Below the pieces are notes generated by a model. That model was given only the letters and a program-made list of their open reading frames with translations, did not search any database and was not told the DNA's origin. Position numbers and translations under genes: made by a program. Positions 1 through 8,429 of a stretch of 39,032 nucleotides of DNA are shown one piece after another (positions within the stretch are counted from its first letter, which is position 1; each line of letters opens with the position of its first letter). Where the stretch lies: the NCBI GenBank assembly GCA_947586255.1, contig CANPXP010000025.1, positions 1-39,032 on the forward strand. The letters are read 5' to 3'. Source of the DNA: an uncultured Lachnospiraceae bacterium (lineage in GTDB: Bacteria > Bacillota > Clostridia > Lachnospirales > Lachnospiraceae).

Positions 1-74
<74 letters not shown>

Positions 75-170
75 AAATTCTGACACTTGTATCATTTTTT
101 GTCAACTCCCATGCTTTTGCTAAATAGGGCCTGCCGCATCACCTACCGCTTCTTTGACGTCCTTTGATTT

Positions 171-737
171 CTACGCGCCAAAAAGGGCCGCTGTCCCCTG
201 CAGGATCGCCTGCGGATCGCTGCCCTGTATATCCAGCCCTTCCGCTTTGTAAAAGCGCAGCTCCGGAATCCCGAACAGGCCGCACAGTTCTCTCCAGTAG
301 CTCTCCAGAGAACTGTGCTCTCCCAGATAGCCGCCGGCGGTTGTGATGACAATCAGCTTATTGCAGGCACATACCTTCACGGGACGCCCGTCCTCTCCGT
401 AACGGAACGCGATGCCGTTGACGCAGACCCGCTCCAGCCAGATCTTCAGCAGCGCCGGGAAGGAACAGTCCCAGTACGGCGCGCCGATCAGAATCTCCTC
501 CGCCTCCGCAAACTCCCTGGCATACCGATATTCCCCGGAGGCAAAATTCCCGGCGGCAATATCGCTGTCCCTCTGCCGCAGGCGCTCTCCGTTCAGCGGC
601 AGCAGCTTCTCATGACACAATTCCAGCCTCCGTATCTCCGTGTCTGGCCCCATCCAGTGCTTCCGCATATACGCCTCGCAGAGCGTCCTCGTCCTCGACT
701 GCTCCCTGACACATGCGTCCACAAACAATGCTTTCAT
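171..737 (-). CDS. NAD(P)H-dependent FMN oxidoreductase, flavodoxin-fold (AzoR/AcpD-like)
   Basis: This 188-aa protein fits the flavodoxin-like NAD(P)H oxidoreductase family, which transfers electrons through FMN to quinones, azo or nitro compounds in the cytoplasm. Residues 86-104 form the typical FMN-site segment (APYW followed by FPALLKIWLERV), and TTAGG at 132-136 is the second flavin-binding loop. The length is usual for the family. The ATG at 737 has a purine-rich site (AGAGGGG) six bases upstream and a near-consensus promoter at 773-801. It is transcribed alone, just downstream of the sensor kinase gene on the same strand. The physiological acceptor cannot be read from sequence; an azoreductase or a general quinone reductase are both possible. 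Confidence 0.8.
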   Translation of the reverse strand: MKALFVDACVREQSRTRTLCEAYMRKHWMGPDTEIRRLELCHEKLLPLNGERLRQRDSDIAAGNFASGEYRYAREFAEAEEILIGAPYWDCSFPALLKIWLERVCVNGIAFRYGEDGRPVKVCACNKLIVITTAGGYLGEHSSLESYWRELCGLFGIPELRFYKAEGLDIQGSDPQAILQGTAALFGA

Positions 738-772
738 ACCGCACCCCTCTCTTCCCGAAAAATCCTTTTTTC

Positions 773-801
773 ATTGTAACAAGACCTGTGTTCACCGTCA
801 A
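773..801 (-). promoter_or_regulatory. Sigma-A-type promoter for the flavodoxin-fold oxidoreductase
   Basis: Reading the minus strand, TTGACG (801-796) and TACAAT (778-773) are separated by 17 bp. This is a good housekeeping promoter about 36 bp upstream of the start codon at 737. It separates the oxidoreductase transcript from the two-component genes, although read-through from them is possible. Confidence 0.7.
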
Positions 802-857
802 TATGAGGGATTCGGGGAATGGTTTTACGCCGTCAATGTTTCCGCAATCAGAGATCT

Positions 858-2258
858 TCACACCACAATCTCCACCCGATGTCCCTCCTCCGTGATTGTC
901 AGGAAGCCGCCGTGGGCCTCCGCAATCTGTCTGGTGATGCGCAGTCCCATGATGTGCGGAAGTTCTGTGTCGCCGTTTATCGGGCTGTCCGCAGCCTGCG
1001 CATACAGCGCCTCGATGACTTCCCGAGGAATTCCGACACCCGTGTCGGTAACGGCGATTTGTATGCGCGGTGAAACGTCTCCCTCTTCCCCCGTCAAAGC
1101 GCTTCCTTCCAACATAATCCCGCACCCCTGCGGATTGTGCCGGATACTGTTGTGCAAAAGATTGCCGACCGCCCTGGCGAGCAGCTCCTCGTCGCCCTGC
1201 ATCGAAATCTGTTCAAAATCCTCGTCCATGAACAGTTCCAGGCTGTATTGCTCCCCGTTTCCCTCGTTGAGCGTCTGCGCCGCCAGCTCCCTGAGGAGGG
1301 CTGCGGGACGAAATAGTTTCACGCGCAGGGGCTGCATATGGTACGCCAGCTTGGAGGTCAGGTTGAGATCCTCGATCAGCTTGCGGATCTGCAGGCACTG
1401 CTTTTTGATCGCCTCCGTGCAGGCCAGCCCTCTGCCGCTCAAATGCTCCTCGCTCTCCAGTCTGTCCGCATAACCCATGATGACCGCCAGCGGCGTCCGG
1501 ATGTCGTGGGAGACGCCCGCGATCCACTCCGTCCTCGCGCTGTCCCGCCGTTCCAGATACGCCTTCTGCCGCTCCAGTATGTCCGACGTCCTGTTGAGCC
1601 GCGCCGCCAGCGCAGAGAGAGCGCCGCTCTCCGGCAGACACACCCGCTCGTTTCGCGACAGCATATCGATCCCTCCGGAGAGCGGCTTCATGGAACGATA
1701 GAAGCGATACCCCAGATAGGCGATCACTGTCAGAATAATCACCAGATTTATCATCAGGATGATTTTCAGATGAAAGGACAGATTCCGCATGAAAATCTCG
1801 GAGTATTCCATCGTCATCTTCCAGGTGCTTCCCTTCTCGCGCCCCGCCACCAGAAGTCCGCAGTCGCTGTTCCACACCTTGACGGGATAGTCGCGCAGAT
1901 ACCACCTGGAAAAGGAGGCGACCTCCCCCACCGTATAGTGATCGGGGAAATCCTCCGGACAGTGCCAGTCAAAAATCACATTCCCCGCGTCGTCCAGCAC
2001 GAAGAGAAAAACAAAACCGTTCTCTTCCAGCAGCTCCTCTCCATCCCTGGTCAGAGCAAGCGGTTCCCACGCCGTCCCGTCGACAAAAAGTTCGGACGCA
2101 AAACGTCCCACGCCGCTCGCCACTTCCAGCCCGTTCTGCAGGTTGCGGCTGTGTACCATAATATAGAGCAGCGCGCCGAGATTACCGACCAGCAAAAGAA
2201 AAATGATGATCCATGTGACCGCGATGTATTTTCCGTAAATCTGCAGCAGATTTTTCAT
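858..2258 (-). CDS. Sensor histidine kinase
   Basis: This 466-aa membrane kinase has a first transmembrane segment around residues 13-35, an extracytoplasmic domain of ~125 residues, and a second membrane segment around 163-185. The HisKA domain carries the phospho-acceptor His251 (GVSHDIRTPL). In the ATPase domain the N box holds N366 and N370, and the G1 box is DTGVGIP at 405-411. The usual GTGLGL G2 box is degenerate (HIMGLRI, ~435-441), but the domain is otherwise complete. It lies 97 bp downstream of its response regulator on the same strand, and the pair faces an ABC exporter. The large outer domain differs from the short loop of BceS-type intramembrane sensors, so an envelope-stress or peptide signal is inferred rather than shown. 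Confidence 0.9.
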   Translation of the reverse strand: MKNLLQIYGKYIAVTWIIIFLLLVGNLGALLYIMVHSRNLQNGLEVASGVGRFASELFVDGTAWEPLALTRDGEELLEENGFVFLFVLDDAGNVIFDWHCPEDFPDHYTVGEVASFSRWYLRDYPVKVWNSDCGLLVAGREKGSTWKMTMEYSEIFMRNLSFHLKIILMINLVIILTVIAYLGYRFYRSMKPLSGGIDMLSRNERVCLPESGALSALAARLNRTSDILERQKAYLERRDSARTEWIAGVSHDIRTPLAVIMGYADRLESEEHLSGRGLACTEAIKKQCLQIRKLIEDLNLTSKLAYHMQPLRVKLFRPAALLRELAAQTLNEGNGEQYSLELFMDEDFEQISMQGDEELLARAVGNLLHNSIRHNPQGCGIMLEGSALTGEEGDVSPRIQIAVTDTGVGIPREVIEALYAQAADSPINGDTELPHIMGLRITRQIAEAHGGFLTITEEGHRVEIVV

Positions 2259-2355
2259 AGCTGTCCCGCCTGTTCTCTGTTTTTTCCGGCTTTGCCCGAC
2301 TCTCTTGCGGTTCTGTCGCCGATGCTTTTCCTGCGACAGGCACCGGTCACGCAGC

Positions 2356-3066
2356 CTAGCGCGCCAGCTTGTAGCCGATTCCCCGCACCGTCAGGAGATA
2401 GCGTGGCTCTGAGGGCGACTCCTCGATCTTTTCCCGCAGCCTCCTGATATGCACCATGATCGTGTTCTCATAGCCGTAATAATTGTCCTGCCAGACCGCC
2501 TGACAGAGCTGGTCAAATGTGACGATGCTGCCTCGGTTCTCCGCCAGCTTGCGCAGGATCGCCATCTCTTTGGCCGTCAGCGGAATTTCCCCTTCCTGCC
2601 CGTCGACGCGCACCGTGCCGCCGCCGAAATCTACCATGCGGCTGCCGAGGAGCAGTTCGTTCTTCTCCGCGGCGCTCTCCCCCGCCCGCTTCGCCCTCTT
2701 TAAAATCGCACACACCCGAAGCACCAGTTCTCTGGACAGAAAAGGCTTCACCATATAGTCGTCCGCACCCAGACCAAGACCGAGCAGCCTGTCGTTATCC
2801 TTGTCTCTGGCGGAGAGGCACAGTACCGGTACATCCGAGAGGGTCCGTATCCGCTGCAGCAGCGTAAAACCGTCCCCGTCCGGCAGATTGATATCCAGGA
2901 TCAGCAGATCCGGCTCTTTTTTCAGAAAATACTCCTCCGCCTCCCGCACGCTGGCCGCCGTGTCCACATACCGGAAGCCCTCTCTGTGCAGCAGTCCGCA
3001 CACAAGCTCCCTCAGTTCCCCGCTGTCGTCCACCAGCAGTATCGTGCTGTCATAGATAGTCTCCAT
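2356..3066 (-). CDS. OmpR/PhoB-family response regulator
   Basis: This 236-aa regulator has an N-terminal receiver domain with acidic pocket D13/D14, phospho-acceptor D58 (LLILDINLPDGDG), S85 and K107. A C-terminal winged-helix trans_reg_C domain ends in VRGIGYKL. The start was placed at 3066 because GGAGGCG lies just upstream; a longer reading to 3105 has no such site. An extended -10 (TG-T-TATAGT, with the hexamer at 3164-3159) lies upstream on the same strand without a clear -35. Together with the kinase it probably controls the divergent ABC genes, and OmpR-class regulators bind direct repeats like the one at 3212-3228. Confidence 0.92.
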   Translation of the reverse strand: METIYDSTILLVDDSGELRELVCGLLHREGFRYVDTAASVREAEEYFLKKEPDLLILDINLPDGDGFTLLQRIRTLSDVPVLCLSARDKDNDRLLGLGLGADDYMVKPFLSRELVLRVCAILKRAKRAGESAAEKNELLLGSRMVDFGGGTVRVDGQEGEIPLTAKEMAILRKLAENRGSIVTFDQLCQAVWQDNYYGYENTIMVHIRRLREKIEESPSEPRYLLTVRGIGYKLAR

Positions 3067-3211
3067 ATCGCCTCCGCCGTTCCAAATCTTGTCCCGCAGG
3101 CGCAATTCCTCATCATAAGTCAGCGTCCTGCGCGCTCTTTTGTCTTTTCTTTCCTCTTACTATAACAGCATATCCTCTCCTCGCAGACGGCGCAAGGGCG
3201 CGGCCACAAAA

Positions 3212-3265
3212 TTAAGGTAAACGTAAGGACCGGGTCAGCCGCGTGTAAGAGAGGGGATGTATAGT
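3212..3265 (+). promoter_or_regulatory. Candidate response-regulator site and promoter for the ABC exporter operon
   Basis: Two TAAGG words at 3213-3217 and 3224-3228 repeat with an 11-bp period, one helical turn, which is how OmpR/PhoB-class regulators usually bind. About 31 bp downstream is a -10-like TATAGT at 3260-3265 with no recognisable -35 at the expected place, a layout typical of activator-dependent promoters. Transcripts starting near 3272 would carry the large palindrome at 3281-3417 in their leader. This assignment is inferred from spacing and context. Confidence 0.4.
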
Positions 3266-3280
3266 GAGCTTGTAGATAAA

Positions 3281-3417
3281 CGACAGCCGGCAGCATCTAA
3301 GTTCTCACGGCAGACGCGCTTTCGCTCGACTCCGCACATAACGGCACTAAGTTCGAAAGTACCTCACTAAGTGCCGATGTGCTTCAACGGTCTGCCCGGA
3401 GAACTTAGACACTGTCG
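3281..3417. repeat. Nested imperfect palindrome (~137 bp) upstream of the ABC operon
   Basis: Three pairs of arms nest inside one another. Outer CGACAG (3281-3286) pairs with CTGTCG (3412-3417). A 19-nt arm at 3297-3315 pairs with 3390-3408 at 17 of 19 positions. Inner GCACAT and CGGCACT (3334-3339, 3342-3348) pair with AGTGCCG and ATGTGC (3370-3376, 3377-3382), leaving a two-base bulge. There is no T-run after it, so it is not an ordinary terminator. It could be a structured mRNA leader or a non-autonomous repeat element. The ribosome site of the ABC ATPase follows about 17 bp later. Confidence 0.75.
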
Positions 3418-3453
3418 GATCGAATATCATATGAAAGGAGCACCACAGACACT

Positions 3454-4437
3454 ATGGAAAGAAACTATGTGATTCAAACCAGAAATCTGACGAAGGAGTA
3501 TGCCGTCAAAAAGAAGGCCGCCGAAACGGAAGCCGGCGCCGGCACGTCCAGAGTTGTCAACCGCGTCGATCTGGCGGTTCCGGAGGGCGCCGTCTACGGC
3601 TTTCTCGGACCCAACGGCGCGGGCAAATCCACCACCATGAAGATGCTGCTCGGCCTGATCAAACCCACCGACGGTGACATTACAATCCTCGGCACGCCTC
3701 TTACATCGAGCGGCCGCAGCACCATGCACGAGAGAGACAGACTCGACATTCTGCGGCAGACCGGCTCGCTGATCGAGTCGCCCTCCTACTACGCGCACTT
3801 GACGGGGCGGGAGAATCTGCAGATCCTCTGCCGCCTGAAAAATGTTCCCGAGAGCGAGATCGACGAGGTGCTGGCCCTGGTCCGCATGGAGCGCCAGCAG
3901 AACAAAAAAGCCGGCAAATACTCCCTCGGCATGAAGCAGCGTCTCGGGCTGGCCGGCGCGCTGCTCGGCAGCCCGAAGCTGCTGCTCTTGGACGAACCGA
4001 CCAACGGTCTGGACCCCGCGGGCATTCAGGAAATGCGCGATCTGATCCGCACCCTGCCGCAGAACAGGCACATGACGGTGATGGTGTCCAGTCATCTGCT
4101 CAGCGAAATCGACCAGATGGTGGACTATGTGGGCGTCATCAACAAGGGCCAGCTCATCTATCAGGACAGCCTGCTGCGTCTGCATGAGCACAGTAGGAAG
4201 GAGCTGTGTCTGCGCACCGACAACAACAACCGCGCCGTCTGCGTGCTGCAGGAGAACGGCGTCCCCGTCCAGATCGAGCAGGACATCCTCTCTTTTCCCG
4301 AGACGAAAGACGAGCGGACCGTCTTCCTGATCTCGGCTCTGGTGCGGGAGGGCGTCGGCGTCCTGCGGCTGTGGGAACGGCAGAAGTCGCTGGAAGATAT
4401 CTTCCTCGACCTGACGGGAAAGCAGGTGAGCTTATGA
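3454..4437 (+). CDS. ABC transporter ATP-binding protein, lantibiotic-immunity/BcrA type
   Basis: This 327-aa ATPase belongs to the drug/bacteriocin exporter class (BcrA, LanF). Walker A is GPNGAGKST at 52-60, the signature is SLGMKQRLG around 157-165, and Walker B is LLLLDEP ending near 182. The ~95-residue C-terminal extension is usual for this class. The start at 3454 follows AAAGGAG. An unusual Ala/Glu/Thr-rich insert (residues ~22-32) sits between the first strand and the rest of the core. Its stop overlaps the start of the first permease (ATGA), so the proteins are probably made in fixed ratio. With the two permeases it likely removes peptide antibiotics or similar compounds from the membrane; the substrate is inferred from family and context only. 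Confidence 0.92.
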   Translation: MERNYVIQTRNLTKEYAVKKKAAETEAGAGTSRVVNRVDLAVPEGAVYGFLGPNGAGKSTTMKMLLGLIKPTDGDITILGTPLTSSGRSTMHERDRLDILRQTGSLIESPSYYAHLTGRENLQILCRLKNVPESEIDEVLALVRMERQQNKKAGKYSLGMKQRLGLAGALLGSPKLLLLDEPTNGLDPAGIQEMRDLIRTLPQNRHMTVMVSSHLLSEIDQMVDYVGVINKGQLIYQDSLLRLHEHSRKELCLRTDNNNRAVCVLQENGVPVQIEQDILSFPETKDERTVFLISALVREGVGVLRLWERQKSLEDIFLDLTGKQVSL

Positions 4438-5213
4438 GCAGACTTCTCCCGATAGAACTGCGGAAAATACGCCGCCGCTATGTGTGGCTGCTGTTTCTGG
4501 CGGCGCTGCTTGTCATATTCTTCTGGGACCTGTGGGCGATCCTCAGAATGAAGCCGGAGAGCAAGTGGGTGCTCGGGCAGGAGTACGAGTATCTGCTGCT
4601 CGATATGGCGCTCCAAAATGCCATTTTCCTACCCATCGTCATCGCGGCGGCGGCCAGCAGACTGTGCGACATCGAGCTGAAGGGCAGCGCCCTGAAGATG
4701 CTCTGCACGCTGGAAAAGCGGATCGATATCTACCACACCAAGCTGGTGCTGGGCGCGCTGTACCTGCTCGCCTACTCTCTGCTGCAGACCGCCATGCTTC
4801 CCCTGCTGGTGCGTGTCATACAGGCGCATCTGCAGGCGCCGCCCCAAAAGATGCCGTCCGCGCAGCTTGCCTTGTTTTTCCTGTCTACCTGCACGGTGAG
4901 CATGGTGCTCTTCATCATTCAGCAGACCATCTCCCTGTTCTCCGTCACACAGATCGTTCCGCTGTTTGTCGGCGTGGGCGGCAGCCTGCTCGGCCTGTTC
5001 TCGGGCTTCTTCCCGAACGCGCCGTTTCGGTATCTGCTGCCGCAGGGCTACTACTGGGTATTCTGCACGGTCAATATCTACTATATACCCGAGACGCGCG
5101 ACGTCACCTACTATCCGATCCCTTTTCCCACCGCCGTCTTCGCTGGCTTCTGCGCCTTCGGCGTTCTCGCCTACATCATCGGGAGACGTCTCTTCATGGG
5201 GCGGGAGATATAA
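4434..5213 (+). CDS. ABC-2-type permease, first subunit (LanE/LanG-like)
   Basis: This 259-aa hydrophobic protein begins with the typical 'short cytoplasmic stretch, then membrane helix' pattern (start MSRLLPIELRKIRRRY). About six transmembrane segments are visible. The start at 4434 overlaps the stop of the ATPase gene in the sequence ATGA, which fits translational coupling. Length and layout resemble LanE/LanG/BcrB permeases of peptide-immunity exporters. A longer upstream reading lies inside the ATPase gene in another frame and was discarded. Confidence 0.85.
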   Translation: MSRLLPIELRKIRRRYVWLLFLAALLVIFFWDLWAILRMKPESKWVLGQEYEYLLLDMALQNAIFLPIVIAAAASRLCDIELKGSALKMLCTLEKRIDIYHTKLVLGALYLLAYSLLQTAMLPLLVRVIQAHLQAPPQKMPSAQLALFFLSTCTVSMVLFIIQQTISLFSVTQIVPLFVGVGGSLLGLFSGFFPNAPFRYLLPQGYYWVFCTVNIYYIPETRDVTYYPIPFPTAVFAGFCAFGVLAYIIGRRLFMGREI

Positions 5214-5235
5214 TATTATGAACTGGAGGATTCCT

Positions 5236-5967
5236 ATGTTAAAGAATTGTATTCTGTGTGAAAAAATGAAGCTGCGGCGCTCCCCGATGTGGATCGCCTT
5301 CGTCCTGTTCCCGGTCGTCCCGGCTGCCCTCGGCACGGGCAACTACCTGAACAATCTCGCCCTGTTAAAATCGGAATGGTTTTCCCTCTGGACGCAGGAG
5401 ACGCTCTTTTACTCCAACTTCTTCTTCGCGCCGCTGATCGCCGTCTACTGCGGCTATCTGTGGCGAATCGAAAACAGGAACAGAAACCGTCATCTGCTCA
5501 TGACGATGCCTGTCCCTGTCCGGGATATTTTTCTGGGAAAACTGGCGTCTATCGCCAAGATCACGCTGTTTACCCAGATCTGGGTATTCGTACTCTTTGT
5601 CCTCACGGGAAGGATGGTTTCCCTGTCCGGGATGCCGCCGACCGTTATCCTGCTCTACGCGGTGCGCGGCACCTTCGGCGGTCTGGCCGTGGCCGCCCTG
5701 CAGCTCATGTTGTCCATGATGATCCGGAGCTTCGCCACGCCCATCGCCATCGCCGTGTTCGGCGCCGTCACCGGACTGCTGGCCTCCAACTCCCGCTATG
5801 CCGTCTGTTACCCCTACTCTCTCATGATGGTCGGCATGAACGCCAACCGCTCGGAGGACATACTGCAGGGGAACACTCTGCCCTTCTTCATAAGCTGCGC
5901 CGTATGGCTGGCGCTTTTCTGCGCCATGTCGGTGTATTATCTGAAGCACACGGATGTGAGGGCCTAG
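5236..5967 (+). CDS. ABC-2-type permease, second subunit (LanE/LanG-like)
   Basis: This 243-aa membrane protein is the second permease of the exporter, with about six predicted helices and an N-terminal start ([16 protein letters not shown]) like that of its neighbour. The start at 5236 was chosen because GGAGG ends six bases upstream. An alternative ATG at 5218 lacks a site. Two non-identical permeases with one ATPase is the LanFEG arrangement. The stop codon lies in CTAG at 5964-5967, which also contains the stop of the convergent galE gene. Confidence 0.85.
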   Translation: MLKNCILCEKMKLRRSPMWIAFVLFPVVPAALGTGNYLNNLALLKSEWFSLWTQETLFYSNFFFAPLIAVYCGYLWRIENRNRNRHLLMTMPVPVRDIFLGKLASIAKITLFTQIWVFVLFVLTGRMVSLSGMPPTVILLYAVRGTFGGLAVAALQLMLSMMIRSFATPIAIAVFGAVTGLLASNSRYAVCYPYSLMMVGMNANRSEDILQGNTLPFFISCAVWLALFCAMSVYYLKHTDVRA

Positions 5968-6980
5968 CCCTCATATCCATTCGGATTATTGCTCTGCCAT
6001 CTCCAGGAGTCCTCGCACATCTCTTTGATGCCGTACTGCGCCTCCCAGCCAAGCTCTCTCTTCGCCTTGTCCGCGTTGGAATAGCAGGTCGCGATATCAC
6101 CCGCTCTTCTCGGCTTGATCACATAGGGAATCTTCACGCCCGTGGCCTCCTCGAAGTTCTTCACGATATCCAACACGCTGTAACCCACGCCCGTACCGAG
6201 ATTGTAGATGCACAGCCCCGCCTTCTCCTCGATCTTCTTCAGCGCCTTCACATGGCCGACCGCCAGGTCCACCACATGGATATAGTCGCGCACGCCCGTG
6301 CCGTCCGGCGTGTCATAGTCGTTTCCGAACACGCCCAGCTCTTTCAGCTTGCCGACAGCCACCTGCGTGATGTAGGGCATCAGATTGTTGGGAATGCCGT
6401 TGGGGTTCTCGCCGATGGTGCCGCTCTTGTGCGCACCGATCGGGTTGAAGTAGCGCAGCAGGATCACGTTCCACTCGGGATCCGCCTTCTGCATGTCGGA
6501 CAGGATCTGCTCCAGCATGGATTTCGTCCAGCCGTAAGGGTTCGTGCACTGTCCTTTCGGGCACTCCTCCGTGATCGGGATCACCGCCGGATCGCCGTAC
6601 ACGGTTGCGGAGGACGAAAAGATGATGTTCTTCACGCCGTGCTTTCGCATCACATCCACCAGCGTCAATGTGCCCGCGATATTGTTCTCATAGTATTCCC
6701 AGGGCTTCTGCACGGACTCGCCCACGGCTTTCAGCCCCGCGAAATGAATACAGGAGTCGAGCTTTTCCTTCTGAAAAATCTCTTCGAGCGCCGCCCTGTC
6801 CAGAATATCCGCCTTGTAGAATTTTACGGGTTTCCCCGTAATCTTCTCCACTCTCTCCAGGGACTTCTCGCTGGAATTCGACAGATTGTCCACAACCACC
6901 ACGTCATAGCCCGCGTTCTGCAGCTCCACCACCGTGTGGGAGCCGATATAGCCCGCGCCGCCTGTCACCAAAATTGCCAT
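5964..6980 (-). CDS. galE: UDP-glucose 4-epimerase
   Basis: This 338-aa cytoplasmic enzyme interconverts UDP-glucose and UDP-galactose (and in some homologues the N-acetyl forms) using bound NAD. The NAD-binding loop GGAGYIG is at residues 7-13. The catalytic triad is S124, Y149 and K153 (YGWTK), the same numbering as in the Escherichia coli enzyme, and the length matches it. The start at 6980 follows AGGAAGG. A longer reading to 7043 has an atypical N-terminal tail and was rejected. It lies 69 bp downstream of a UDP-sugar pyrophosphorylase gene on the same strand, forming a likely two-gene unit for supplying UDP-sugars to galactose use and envelope glycans. No galK or galT is present here. 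Confidence 0.97.
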   Translation of the reverse strand: MAILVTGGAGYIGSHTVVELQNAGYDVVVVDNLSNSSEKSLERVEKITGKPVKFYKADILDRAALEEIFQKEKLDSCIHFAGLKAVGESVQKPWEYYENNIAGTLTLVDVMRKHGVKNIIFSSSATVYGDPAVIPITEECPKGQCTNPYGWTKSMLEQILSDMQKADPEWNVILLRYFNPIGAHKSGTIGENPNGIPNNLMPYITQVAVGKLKELGVFGNDYDTPDGTGVRDYIHVVDLAVGHVKALKKIEEKAGLCIYNLGTGVGYSVLDIVKNFEEATGVKIPYVIKPRRAGDIATCYSNADKAKRELGWEAQYGIKEMCEDSWRWQSNNPNGYEG

Positions 6981-7049
6981 TTTATGCACCTTCCTTTTCT
7001 CAATATAATAAAATGCTGTTGTGTACCCACAGCACAATAACATACACCG

Positions 7050-8276
7050 CTACAATTCAATTCCGTTCTGTCTGCACAGCGCTCGCGCGCTCTCCACGGA
7101 ATCTATGCCCGTCTTGTTTTTGATCGGCGCAAACTCATGCTCCCGAACCACCTCGTAGGGCAGGCAGGAGTTCAGTTCGTGAATCATGTCCAGCACCAGC
7201 TGCTCAAACTTATAGCCGTTGGGTTCCTCCGGTTTGACCGGCATACCGTTTTCGTCGAGATAAGGAATCTTCTTCTCCACGATATGCAGCGGCAGCTTCT
7301 TCGCCACGATCGCCTCCAGATCCTTCACGCGGAACAGATAATTCAGAATCACGCCGAAATTATAGGCCGGCTCGCCCTGCGCATCCTTCGCGTTCATCAG
7401 CTCCTCCGTCAGCTCGTAGTACTCCACGATGGAGGGTCTGCCGTCCTCCAGACACATCGCCCCCACCTTCTCGTCCGGCGCGTTCTTCTTTACCACCTTG
7501 GCGCCCACCGCGCTGTCCGTCTCGATGACCGCGCCCACGAAGCAGGGATCGGCGATGCGCTGCAGCACATTGTCCACCGCGAAGACATTCAGCCACTCCA
7601 CGCCGGCCGCCTTCACTTGATCCGCCACGCCCCACTTCATCATGGAGAGGAACCAGCCGCCGTTGCCGTTGGGCGACGTGGACATTTTGTATTTCTCTTC
7701 CATATATACTTTGCCGTCATAATCGGCCGCCGGCGCCATATCCTGCATGAAAAACGTGATGTAGGCCGGATCATAGCCAAAGTAATTCTTTTCTTTGAAA
7801 AAAGAAGTCGTAGCCTCGTGATTTTTGTCACTCGTCATGACATAGAGCGGAATCCACGCGTCCGCCATGCGCACCACGTCCAGCAAGTTCTCAATCAGAC
7901 GCTGGAAGATGTAGACCTCCCTTGTCAGTCCGATATTGTAGACGCCCTTGGGCGCATCGGAGCCGAGTCTGGTACCCATGCCGCCGGCCAGAAGCACCGC
8001 GCCGACCTTGCCCGCCCGTATCGCCTCCAGGCCTGTCCTTGTGTACTGTTCCCGCTTCGCCTCGATCTCAGGAAGCTGCATCACCTCAATGGGCGTGATC
8101 ACGCCGCGCGGGTTGAGCTCAGCCTTGTGCCCGCACTGTTTCAACACTTCGAAGTCGGTCGTCTCAATCTGCGCAAGCAGCGCTTCCTTTTCATAACCGC
8201 TCAATTCATCGTAGTATTTCAGCACGTGCAGCTGTCCATACTTTTCCAGTTTTGCGTATGCCTCTGCATATTCCAT
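7050..8276 (-). CDS. UDPGP-family uridylyltransferase (UDP-glucose / UDP-HexNAc pyrophosphorylase-like)
   Basis: This 408-aa protein belongs to the eukaryotic-type UDPGP family, which joins UTP and a sugar 1-phosphate to give a UDP-sugar and pyrophosphate. The nucleotide-binding signature LLAGGMGTRLGSDAPKG spans about 95-111, and a conserved product-site stretch SPNGNGG lies near residue 200. It is unlike bacterial GalU or GlmU. UDP-glucose and UDP-N-acetylhexosamine are both plausible products, and the sequence does not settle which. The start at 8276 follows GAGAGGGAA. It is read from one or both of the duplicated promoters at 8305-8429 and is followed by galE. Confidence 0.85.
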   Translation of the reverse strand: MEYAEAYAKLEKYGQLHVLKYYDELSGYEKEALLAQIETTDFEVLKQCGHKAELNPRGVITPIEVMQLPEIEAKREQYTRTGLEAIRAGKVGAVLLAGGMGTRLGSDAPKGVYNIGLTREVYIFQRLIENLLDVVRMADAWIPLYVMTSDKNHEATTSFFKEKNYFGYDPAYITFFMQDMAPAADYDGKVYMEEKYKMSTSPNGNGGWFLSMMKWGVADQVKAAGVEWLNVFAVDNVLQRIADPCFVGAVIETDSAVGAKVVKKNAPDEKVGAMCLEDGRPSIVEYYELTEELMNAKDAQGEPAYNFGVILNYLFRVKDLEAIVAKKLPLHIVEKKIPYLDENGMPVKPEEPNGYKFEQLVLDMIHELNSCLPYEVVREHEFAPIKNKTGIDSVESARALCRQNGIEL

Positions 8277-8304
8277 CTGAAGATTCCCTCTCTTTGTTCT
8301 TGGA

Positions 8305-8414
8305 TTCTATTATAGCATAACCACAGATGCTGTAATCTTTGGCAACCCCAAGGAGAATTGCGAAGCAATTCTCGAGAAGCAGGCTGCTGAGCCTGCTTCT
8401 ATTATACCATAACC
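8305..8414. repeat. 18-bp direct repeats flanking two tandem perfect hairpins
   Basis: TTCTATTATARCATAACC occurs at 8305-8322 and again at 8397-8414 with one mismatch. Between the copies lie two perfect hairpins: GAGAATTGC (8353-8361) with GCAATTCTC (8365-8373), and AGAAGCAGGCT (8375-8385) with AGCCTGCTTCT (8390-8400). Each direct repeat contains a minus-strand TATAAT (8314-8309 and 8406-8401). The layout suggests a small palindromic element inserted with duplication of the target, or recombination that doubled a promoter. The hairpins could also work as a terminator or 5' stabiliser of the uridylyltransferase mRNA. Confidence 0.8.
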
Positions 8415-8429
8415 CTTGTCTTTCCTCAA
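8401..8429 (-). promoter_or_regulatory. Promoter for the uridylyltransferase-galE unit
   Basis: On the minus strand TTGAGG (8429-8424) and TATAAT (8406-8401) are 17 bp apart. The -35 overlaps the stop codon of the upstream MATE gene. Transcription would begin within the hairpin pair described at 8305-8414. The duplicated downstream TATAAT (8314-8309) has only a weak -35 and may be a second start. Confidence 0.65.

Noticed and set aside
3281..3417. tRNA or known riboswitch in the palindrome
   Set aside because: No cloverleaf, no T-loop consensus and no recognisable riboswitch core; it is a long nested hairpin.
5289..7040. Plus-strand 583-aa frame across the permease and galE
   Set aside because: It is out of frame with the permease and antisense to galE; composition is unlike a real protein.
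7137..8315. Plus-strand 392-aa frame opposite the uridylyltransferase gene
   Set aside because: Arg/His-rich antisense shadow without ribosome site or recognisable domain.
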